DNA from: Gammaproteobacteria bacterium
GTDB lineage: Bacteria; Pseudomonadota; Gammaproteobacteria; Pseudomonadales; Halomonadaceae
DNA length: 6,256 nucleotides
Reading direction: 5' to 3'
Assembly: GCA_023485185.1 (NCBI GenBank)
Contig: JAMCZP010000355.1
Location: 1-6,256, forward strand
In this document: positions 1 through 5,142 of the stretch, piece by piece
Layout of the letters: every line of letters begins with the position of its first letter
Position numbering within the stretch: the stretch's first letter is position 1
Program-made: the position numbers and the translations under genes
The notes under the pieces: model-generated
What the model saw: only the letters and a program-made list of their open reading frames with translations
What the model was told of the DNA's origin: nothing
Databases searched by the model: none

Positions 1-1059
1 ACTCCCCGCAGTGAGGCGGGCTCGCGGGTTGAAATTGTCGTGCAGCAGAGCACACCGTTTATTCCCCAGCAGATCATTCAAGGTCAGTTGACCGCTGAGC
101 GTGAAACCACCTTACGCGCCAACGTGGCGGGATTTGTGACTGAAAAGCCGATTGCCCAAGGCAGCCGCGTTGAGGCGGGCGATACGCTATTAGTGCTGGA
201 TAACGACGCCCTCCCCGAGCGACTGCAGCAGGCCCAGGATGAGCTGGCCGTGGCCCAAGCCGAGTATGCTGGGGCACGCAACCTACGCGAGCGGCAACTT
301 ATTTCACAGCCGGAGCTACTACGCTTGCAGAGTGCCTTGAGCGCCAGTGCGGCACAAGTGGCGCAGCTGCAGAATCAATTAGATGACAGCCGCCCGACTG
401 CGCCGTTTGAGGGCGTGCTCAACCGCGTGCAGGTTGAGTTAGGCGATTTACTGCAGCCGGGTGAAGAGTGGGGCCAGCTTGTCGATGACCGACGCTTAAA
501 AGGCGCCGCCTGGGTCTCACAACAGCAGGTGGGCGATTTATCCATTGGCTTACCGGTCACTGCGCGACTGCTCAACGGTGACCATTTAGAGGGTGAATTG
601 ACCCACATTAGTAACCGAGCCGAGGAAGCCACACGCAGCTTTTATATTGAAGCCACGCTGGACAACCCCGCCGGTAAGCGTTTGGCTGGCGGCAGTGCTG
701 AATTGACAATTACTTTGCCTCCTCGTCAGGTGCACACCCTTTCACCTGCACTGCTTAGTTTGAACAGCAATGGGCAGCTGGCGGTTAAGCATCTGGATGA
801 CAACAATCAGGTGCAGCAAACCGCCGTTGAGATGGTCAGTGCCGATATTCAGCGTGCTTATGTGACCGGTCTACCCGACCCATTGCGGTTGATTACCTTG
901 GGCGCGGGCATGGTCGATGTCGGTCAAACGGTAGAACCCGTGACCGCTGAAGCGACGACTTCTGCACAGTCCTCCTCACAGCCCTCTTTAGAACACTCTC
1001 CAGGACCGTCCTCAGACCAGCCGCCCGCACAGGATAGCGTTAATGCGTCAGCTGATTAA
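1..1059 (+). CDS. RND efflux periplasmic adaptor (membrane fusion protein), 5'-truncated
   Basis: This is the periplasmic adaptor that links an inner-membrane RND pump to an outer-membrane channel. The frame is open from base 1, so the true start and the expected signal peptide or lipoprotein anchor lie upstream; 352 residues are visible. In order they show a first lipoyl half (about residues 30-75, with VAGFV and VEAGDTLLVLD), a short alpha-hairpin rich in Ala, Gln and Leu (about 76-125, coiled-coil-like), the second lipoyl half (TAPFEGVLNRV, then VELGDLLQPGE), a beta-barrel (about 160-240, ending in the family-typical ATRSFYIEATLDNP) and a membrane-proximal domain to about 315. The last 37 residues are a Ser/Pro/Gln-rich, probably disordered tail. 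The gene overlaps the permease gene by 17 bases. Known from the family: adaptors in this arrangement assemble with the adjacent permease. The substrate cannot be read from the sequence. Confidence 0.93.
   Translation, partial: TPRSEAGSRVEIVVQQSTPFIPQQIIQGQLTAERETTLRANVAGFVTEKPIAQGSRVEAGDTLLVLDNDALPERLQQAQDELAVAQAEYAGARNLRERQLISQPELLRLQSALSASAAQVAQLQNQLDDSRPTAPFEGVLNRVQVELGDLLQPGEEWGQLVDDRRLKGAAWVSQQQVGDLSIGLPVTARLLNGDHLEGELTHISNRAEEATRSFYIEATLDNPAGKRLAGGSAELTITLPPRQVHTLSPALLSLNSNGQLAVKHLDDNNQVQQTAVEMVSADIQRAYVTGLPDPLRLITLGAGMVDVGQTVEPVTAEATTSAQSSSQPSLEHSPGPSSDQPPAQDSVNASAD
1031..1034 (+). promoter_or_regulatory. Ribosome binding site of the RND permease gene
   Basis: AGGA lies 8 bases before the ATG at 1043, inside the end of the adaptor gene. 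The short match together with the 17-base gene overlap suggests that ribosomes finishing the adaptor help start the permease (translational coupling, inferred). Confidence 0.5.
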
Positions 1060-4000
1060 TGCGGCGTTAGCCCACACCCGTACCACGTTACTGCTGTTGG
1101 TAGGCTTGCTTATAGCAGGCGTCGCTGCTTGGCAGTTGATCCCTAAAGAAGCCAACCCCGATGTAACGATTCCGATGATTTATGTCTCGCTTTCATTGGA
1201 GGGCGTCAGCCCCGAAGATGGCGAGCGACTGCTGATTCGGCCCATGGAGCAGGAACTTCGTGGTATTGAGGGGTTGCGTAAATTCACCGCTAAATCCAGC
1301 GAGGGCCATGGTTCGATTACCCTTGAGTTTGATGCAGGGTTTAATCCAGATACAGCGCTAACCGATGTGCGTGATCGGGTGGATATTGCCCGCAGCGAGC
1401 TGCCTTCTGAGGCCGATGAACCCAGGGTAATGGAGGTCAATGTCTCCGAATTTCCGGTGCTGACCATCGGGCTTTCGGGAGAGTTGGATACCCGCGAGCG
1501 GATTACCATTGCCCGCCGCCTGCAAGAAGAGATCGAAGGCATCGCCGATGTATTAGAAGTCGATATCGCCGGTGACCGCGAGGACATGCTGGAAATCGTC
1601 GTCGACCCATTGGTGCTTGAGAGCTACGGCGTTGATTTTGACGCTTTGTTTAACCAGGTATCGCGTAATAATCGCTTAGTGGCCGCTGGCAGTTTGGATA
1701 CCGGTGCAGGCCGCTTGGCCTTGAAGGTTCCCGGTATTATTGAGTCCCTTGAAGATGTAATGAATATGCCGGTGAAAGTCGAGGATGACCAGGTGGTCAC
1801 CTTTGGCGATGTGGCATGGATTAATCCCACCTATAAAGAACCTGAGGGCTTTGCCCGTATTGATGACCAACCAGCGGTGGTGCTGGAGATCTCCAAGCGC
1901 GCAGGGGCCAATATTATCGCCACCATTGCTGCCGTACGGGAGCGCTTGGCGCAAGCGGATGACTTGCTTCCTGAACAGTTGCGCTTTACGACCATTTTGG
2001 ATGAGTCGACGACTGTCGAAAATATGCTCTCTGAGCTATTAAACAACGTTTTGACTGCTGTCGTTCTGGTGCTGATTGTGATCGTTGCGGTCATGGGCTG
2101 GCGCATGGCGTTACTCGTCGGCCTAACGATTCCAGGCGCCTTTTTGACCGGTATTCTGCTGGTGTGGGCGTTTGGCTTTACGCTCAATATTGTGGTGCTT
2201 TTCGCGCTGATTTTGGTGGCAGGCATGCTGGTTGATGGTGCGATCGTGGTCAGCGAACTTGCTGATCGCCACTTGCGCGATGGTCAAACACCCCACGAAG
2301 CGTGGCTTAACGCTGCTTCACGGATGAGCTGGCCAGTAATTGCCTCAACCGCTACTACCCTGGCGGTCTTTATTCCCCTGCTGTTCTGGCCCGGCGTGGT
2401 GGGCCAGTTTATGAAGTACCTGCCCGCGACGGTGATTCTGTGTCTGCTGGCATCGCTTGCTATGGCGCTGGTGTTTTTGCCCACCCTAGGGCGCTTGTTT
2501 ACACGTAGCGAAGCGGCTGCTGAAAATACTGACCTGGACGCTAAACATGAAGCGGCCACCACGTCATTTGGTCGTGGCTATCGTCACTTGCTCGCCAGAC
2601 TGCTCAAGCATCCCGCCTGGGTGCTGCTGGTTGCGGTACTGTTAATGATACTGCTGTATACCGGCTATGCTCGCTTCAATCACGGCGTTGATTTCTTCCC
2701 CAACGTTGAACCCGACAGCGCGCAGGTGTTGGTACGCGCCCGAGGCGACTTCTCCGCGGTCGAAACCGATGCCATTGTGCAGCGCGTGGAAGCAAGGCTA
2801 TCTGGCATGAGTGAAGTAAGAGCGCTGTATGCGCGCTCCTTTGCCGTGCCTAACGAGCAGATGGGCAATGATGTCATCGGTATGCTGCAGTTTCAGTTTA
2901 TCGATTGGCATGAGCGCCGCCCTGCCCGGGCTATTTTGGCCGATATGGCTGAGCGGGCCCACGATATTCCCGGCATCACGCTGGAGTTTCAGGAGCAGGA
3001 GATGGGCCCTGGCGGTGGCAAACCGATCGTGCTTGAAATTAGCGCTACCGATCCAGCCGTTGCCGATGCGGGGGTTAACCAACTGAACCAGTTGATGCGC
3101 GAACTAGGCGGTTTTGTGGATATTCAGGATGATCGCAGCCTGCCGGGGGTGGAGTGGCAGATTAATGTCGACCGTGAAGCCGCTGCCCGTATGGGTACCG
3201 ATATAACTACAATTGGTAGCGCGGTACAGCTACTGACGACCGGCCTTCAGGTCGCCAGCTACCGCCCGCCGGAAGTGAGCGATGAGGTGGACATCCGTGT
3301 GCGCCTGCCACAAAACTGGCGATCCCTGGATCAGTTAGAGCGTTTAACGATCAATACTCAGCGCGGCCAGGTGCCTATCTCCCATTTTGTAACCCTGACA
3401 CCGGCGCCCAAAGTGGGCACACTCAGCCGCATTGATGGCCGCCGGGCGATCACCATTCAGGCCGACCTTAGCCCTGGCTACCTAGCCGATGAGCGCCTGC
3501 GCGCCCTGCTGGAGGCCAGCAGAGGCAGTTTACCAGATGGGTTAATGGTCAATGTGGCGGGTGAACAGGAAGATCAACAGGAGTCGATGCAGTTCTTAGT
3601 CAGCGCGTTCTTAATTGCCATTGGCTTGATGGCGTTAATTCTGGTGACCCAGTTCAATAGCTTTTATCAGGCGGGTTTGGTGCTTTCAGCGATTGTGTTT
3701 TCTACCGCCGGGGTGCTGATGGGCCTACTAATTACCGGCCAGGCTTTCGGCATTGTGATGGTGGGGATGGGTGTTATTGCCTTGGCGGGTATTGTGGTCA
3801 ATAACAATATCGTGTTGATCGATACCTACAACGAGCTTCGCGGCCAAGGCATGGCGCCCGGCGAGGCTGCCCTGGAAGCAGGCTGTTTGCGCCTGCGCCC
3901 GGTACTGTTAACCGCGATTACGACGGTATTGGGATTAATGCCGATGGTGCTGGGTATCAACGTTGACCTATTTTCGCCCGCGCTAGGCTTTAACGCCCCC

Positions 4001-4126
4001 TCCGCCCAGTGGTGGACGCAGATGTCGAGCGCCATTGCAGGCGGCCTCACCTTCGGCACCGCCCTTACCCTACTGCTCACGCCTTGTATGTTGGTGATCG
4101 GGGGTAAATTAAGGCGTAGGGGGTGA
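1043..4126 (+). CDS. RND family efflux permease (AcrB-like inner-membrane pump)
   Basis: This is a proton-driven inner-membrane efflux pump of 1027 residues, full length for the AcrB-like family. The start fits an N-terminal cytoplasmic stub followed by TM1 (about residues 14-33), and AGGA at 1031-1034 lies 8 bases upstream. The layout is the duplicated RND one: a large periplasmic loop (about 34-335), TM2-TM6 (about 336-480), a linker, TM7 (about 525-543), a second periplasmic loop (about 544-850) and TM8-TM12 (about 851-1020). TM4 carries LVDGAIVV (D398, G399), where AcrB has two aspartates. TM10 carries VVNNNIVLID (N920 where AcrB has the relay lysine). R950 and T957 align by eye with AcrB R971 and T978. 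The upstream adaptor overlaps it, and no outer-membrane factor gene follows. Whether the substrates are drugs, solvents or metabolites cannot be decided; the sequence does not look like a heavy-metal (CusA) type. Confidence 0.95.
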   Translation: MRQLINAALAHTRTTLLLLVGLLIAGVAAWQLIPKEANPDVTIPMIYVSLSLEGVSPEDGERLLIRPMEQELRGIEGLRKFTAKSSEGHGSITLEFDAGFNPDTALTDVRDRVDIARSELPSEADEPRVMEVNVSEFPVLTIGLSGELDTRERITIARRLQEEIEGIADVLEVDIAGDREDMLEIVVDPLVLESYGVDFDALFNQVSRNNRLVAAGSLDTGAGRLALKVPGIIESLEDVMNMPVKVEDDQVVTFGDVAWINPTYKEPEGFARIDDQPAVVLEISKRAGANIIATIAAVRERLAQADDLLPEQLRFTTILDESTTVENMLSELLNNVLTAVVLVLIVIVAVMGWRMALLVGLTIPGAFLTGILLVWAFGFTLNIVVLFALILVAGMLVDGAIVVSELADRHLRDGQTPHEAWLNAASRMSWPVIASTATTLAVFIPLLFWPGVVGQFMKYLPATVILCLLASLAMALVFLPTLGRLFTRSEAAAENTDLDAKHEAATTSFGRGYRHLLARLLKHPAWVLLVAVLLMILLYTGYARFNHGVDFFPNVEPDSAQVLVRARGDFSAVETDAIVQRVEARLSGMSEVRALYARSFAVPNEQMGNDVIGMLQFQFIDWHERRPARAILADMAERAHDIPGITLEFQEQEMGPGGGKPIVLEISATDPAVADAGVNQLNQLMRELGGFVDIQDDRSLPGVEWQINVDREAAARMGTDITTIGSAVQLLTTGLQVASYRPPEVSDEVDIRVRLPQNWRSLDQLERLTINTQRGQVPISHFVTLTPAPKVGTLSRIDGRRAITIQADLSPGYLADERLRALLEASRGSLPDGLMVNVAGEQEDQQESMQFLVSAFLIAIGLMALILVTQFNSFYQAGLVLSAIVFSTAGVLMGLLITGQAFGIVMVGMGVIALAGIVVNNNIVLIDTYNELRGQGMAPGEAALEAGCLRLRPVLLTAITTVLGLMPMVLGINVDLFSPALGFNAPSAQWWTQMSSAIAGGLTFGTALTLLLTPCMLVIGGKLRRRG

Positions 4127-4155
4127 GTTTGATTAGACTTTCAACTGCGCCCCCA

Positions 4156-4185
4156 TGTCATTGCGAGCGAAGTGAAGCAATCTCA
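4156..4185 (+). repeat. REP-like palindromic repeat, copy 1
   Basis: This 30-base unit opens with TGTCATTGCGAG and closes with GCAATCTCA, with a 9-base centre. ATTGC and GCAAT can pair as its own short stem. It matches copy 3 (4247-4276) except at two central bases, and its closing arm pairs with the inverted copy 2. It starts about 30 bases after the permease stop codon. Confidence 0.75.
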
Positions 4186-4203
4186 GGGTTGTGACACCGC
4201 TGG

Positions 4204-4239
4204 TGAGATTGCCGCGTCGCTGCGCTCCTCGCAACGACA
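4204..4239 (-). repeat. REP-like palindromic repeat, copy 2 (inverted, long form)
   Basis: Read on the minus strand, this 36-base unit opens with TGTCGTTGCGAG and closes with GCAATCTCA, the same ends as copies 1 and 3 with one base changed. Its centre is 15 bases (GAGCGCAGCGACGCG) instead of 9, so it is a longer variant of the same element. It sits head-to-head with one neighbour and tail-to-tail with the other, like a BIME-type cluster. Confidence 0.75.
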
Positions 4240-4258
4240 GGTGAGGTGTCATTGCGAG
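4228..4258. other. Stem-loop formed by repeat copies 2 and 3 between convergent genes
   Basis: CTCGCAACGACA at 4228-4239 and TGTCATTGCGAG at 4247-4258 form 12-base arms with a 7-base loop. Pairing is complete on the minus-strand RNA if one G-U pair is allowed; the plus-strand RNA has one C-A mismatch. A second arm pair (GCAATCTCA at 4177-4185 with TGAGATTGC at 4204-4212) links copies 1 and 2. No T-run follows on either strand, so it is not a classical intrinsic terminator. It could still protect the 3' ends of both mRNAs or help stop convergent transcription (inferred). Confidence 0.5.
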
Positions 4259-4276
4259 AGAAGCGAAGCAATCTCA
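4247..4276 (+). repeat. REP-like palindromic repeat, copy 3
   Basis: This 30-base unit has ends identical to copy 1 and a 9-base centre (AGAAGCGAA against CGAAGTGAA). It ends two bases before the stop codon of the rsd-like gene; the CAGG that follows is also present after copy 1, so the shared stretch runs to 4278 and touches that stop codon. Confidence 0.75.
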
Positions 4277-4278
4277 GG

Positions 4279-4767
4279 TTACGCAGGTGCTTTGGTATTT
4301 TGCGGGCTATGAGCGGCGTGTAGGCGCGCGATCAACTGGTCTTCCAACGCGAAGCGTTCGGTGAGGCCGCGGGCCAAACGATCAATCCAGGCGGGTAAGC
4401 GGGCAATATTCTGCTCACAGCTGAGCTCGTTGCCAAAGTCGGTGTCGAACTCCAGCACCATCTCTGTTGACATCTCTAAACGCTCAAGTAACTTGGCAGC
4501 AATAACCAAAGCGGCTTCATCGTCAAAGGCTTTCGCCTCTTCTGAAAGCTGCGGGTAAATTTCAAAATGCCCAGCGCTAATGTAATCCATTAATTTTTCA
4601 CTGAAAGTATCAATGGGCGCTTTTCTCACCGCTTCCAATTCGCTGTCGCACGCTTCTTTCAGCTCAATGAAACTGACTAAAAGATGACGCCGCTGATCCA
4701 GCCAGCGGTCGATCAACACATGCACGCCTCCCCAGCGCTCCAGGGCATTTTTGCAATCTTCGAGCAT
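4279..4767 (-). CDS. rsd: Rsd/AlgQ-family anti-sigma-70 regulator
   Basis: This is a cytoplasmic all-helical protein of 162 residues; recalled E. coli Rsd is 158. In the family, Rsd binds region 4 of the primary sigma factor and frees core RNA polymerase for alternative sigma factors in stationary phase; AlgQ is the Pseudomonas relative. The sequence shows the family signatures in order: LIDRWLDQRRHLLVSF (residues 18-33; E. coli has LVDRWLHVRKHLLVAY), LMDYISAGHFEIYPQL (59-74; E. coli LVDYLSAGHFSIYERI) and LTERFALEDQLI (135-146; E. coli LEARFVLEDKLI). The region in between and the tail are divergent, as is usual. The ATG is supported by AAGGAG 8 bases upstream. The gene stands alone: it is convergent with the efflux permease and divergent from the monooxygenase. 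The identification rests on remembered family sequence and the match is strong. Confidence 0.92.
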   Translation of the reverse strand: MLEDCKNALERWGGVHVLIDRWLDQRRHLLVSFIELKEACDSELEAVRKAPIDTFSEKLMDYISAGHFEIYPQLSEEAKAFDDEAALVIAAKLLERLEMSTEMVLEFDTDFGNELSCEQNIARLPAWIDRLARGLTERFALEDQLIARLHAAHSPQNTKAPA

Positions 4768-4775
4768 GGGGCTTT

Positions 4776-4781
4776 CTCCTT
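4776..4781 (-). promoter_or_regulatory. Ribosome binding site of rsd
   Basis: AAGGAG (minus strand) lies 8 bases before the ATG at 4767. It is a near-ideal Shine-Dalgarno sequence and fixes the start codon. Confidence 0.85.
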
Positions 4782-4818
4782 AACATCACTTCTAGCCAAG
4801 TCTACTTTTTACTTAGCC

Positions 4819-4828
4819 ATTGTATATA
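4819..4828 (-). promoter_or_regulatory. Possible -10 region for rsd
   Basis: On the minus strand this reads TATATACAAT, containing TACAAT (5 of 6 to the sigma-70 -10 consensus) about 50 bases upstream of the rsd start. No good -35 lies 16-18 bases further upstream. A perfect TTGACA (minus strand, 4864-4869) is present but 39 bases away, too far to pair with it. A promoter with weak -35 dependence, such as a sigma-S type, would fit the known growth-phase control of rsd, but that is inference. Confidence 0.3.
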
Positions 4829-4966
4829 ACGAATAAGCTTAGGTTCGCGCCTTCACCTACCCCTGTCAATCCCAGCGAGTACGGTTTCTATGGTACTTAG
4901 CCTTCAATAGTAATAACGCTTTTAACTATGCCGCATGATGACTGCCTTCATACAATCAACAACGCC

Positions 4967-4980
4967 ATTATCTAGATAAT
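4967..4980. promoter_or_regulatory. 14-base perfect palindrome, candidate operator
   Basis: ATTATCTAGATAAT is its own reverse complement. It lies 162 bases before the monooxygenase start and 199 bases from the rsd start. The size and AT-rich symmetry suit a dimeric helix-turn-helix repressor such as MarR or TetR types, which often control aromatic-acid genes. No regulator gene is visible in the window. Confidence 0.4.
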
Positions 4981-4984
4981 ATTG

Positions 4985-5008
4985 ATGCTCTCATCTTCTA
5001 AAGAGCAT
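4985..5008. repeat. Inverted repeat (7-base arms)
   Basis: ATGCTCT at 4985-4991 pairs with AGAGCAT at 5002-5008 across 10 bases. The right arm overlaps by three bases the left arm of the next stem-loop (5006-5040), so the two cannot fully form together. A function is not evident. Confidence 0.35.
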
Positions 5009-5040
5009 TGCGAGCGTCACGGCATCCGACGCTCCAAATG
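5006..5040. repeat. Imperfect inverted repeat (13-base arms) resembling the REP end
   Basis: CATTGCGAGCGTC (5006-5018) and GACGCTCCAAATG (5028-5040) pair at 11 of 13 positions around a 9-base loop, with a perfect 7-base core (GAGCGTC/GACGCTC). The first 11 bases, CATTGCGAGCG, are identical to bases inside repeat copy 1 (4159-4169), so it may be a decayed or solo relative. No T-run follows. Confidence 0.4.
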
Positions 5041-5059
5041 AGTACAGAGAAAAATACTT

Positions 5060-5076
5060 TAAACTTAAAAAGTTTA
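5060..5076. promoter_or_regulatory. 17-base inverted repeat, candidate operator of the monooxygenase gene
   Basis: TAAACTT and AAGTTTA form perfect 7-base arms around AAA. The site ends four bases before the TTGAAT of the only reasonable promoter candidate (5080-5108) and 66 bases before the start codon. That position fits a repressor or activator site, but no regulator is visible. Confidence 0.4.
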
Positions 5077-5079
5077 TGC

Positions 5080-5108
5080 TTGAATTTTATTATCCCCTCT
5101 CCTATCTT
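5080..5108 (+). promoter_or_regulatory. Weak sigma-70-like promoter candidate for the monooxygenase gene
   Basis: TTGAAT (5080-5085) and TATCTT (5103-5108) match the -35 and -10 consensus at 4 of 6 positions each, with the ideal 17-base spacer. Transcription would start near 5115 and leave a leader of about 28 bases. In such AT-rich DNA the match could be chance. Confidence 0.28.
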
Positions 5109-5131
5109 CAGAAAAGAGTCTGCTTTCCCAT

Positions 5132-5135
5132 GGAG
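5132..5135 (+). promoter_or_regulatory. Ribosome binding site of the monooxygenase gene
   Basis: GGAG lies 7 bases before the ATG at 5143. It supports this start over the in-frame ATG at 5038, which has no comparable site. Confidence 0.75.
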
Positions 5136-5142
5136 AAGAACA

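Larger units (their letters stand above)
4768..5142. other. AT-rich divergent intergenic region (375 bases)
   Basis: This non-coding stretch lies between the divergent rsd and monooxygenase genes and is clearly more AT-rich than its flanks. No convincing gene was found in it on either strand. From left to right it holds the rsd Shine-Dalgarno and promoter-like sequence, a 14-base perfect palindrome (4967-4980), two stem-loops that share three bases (4985-5008 and 5006-5040), a 17-base inverted repeat (5060-5076), a weak sigma-70-like promoter and the monooxygenase ribosome binding site. A 9-base direct repeat (TACTTAGCC at 4810 and 4894) is probably chance. Confidence 0.7.

Noticed and set aside
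40..42. GTG as the start codon of the adaptor gene
   Set aside because: The frame is open upstream to base 1 with coding-like sequence (residues such as RVEIVVQQ fit the family before the first lipoyl strand), and a start here would leave no export signal. The gene is truncated by the window edge.
1180..1587. Long open frame on the minus strand inside the permease gene
   Set aside because: It is Ser/Arg-rich with no recognisable domain and lies wholly within a clear RND coding frame; it is a shadow of that gene's codon bias.
4156..4278. The repeat cluster as a CRISPR array
   Set aside because: There are only three units, in alternating orientation, with short unequal gaps (18 and 7 bases), and each unit is itself part-palindromic; this fits REP-like elements.
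4864..4869. Perfect TTGACA on the minus strand as the rsd -35 box
   Set aside because: No acceptable -10 lies 16-19 bases downstream (the sequence there is around GAACCT), and the TACAAT nearer rsd is 39 bases away.
4928..4975. 15-codon ORF ending inside the 4967-4980 palindrome, a possible leader peptide
   Set aside because: It has no Shine-Dalgarno sequence, no run of one regulatory amino acid and no terminator-like structure with a T-run after it.
5038..5142. In-frame ATG giving a 35-residue N-terminal extension of the monooxygenase
   Set aside because: The extension is AT-rich, has no good ribosome binding site and would precede the FAD-binding motif that begins the family at its N-terminus. 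The ATG at 5143 has GGAG 7 bases upstream and matches the family start.
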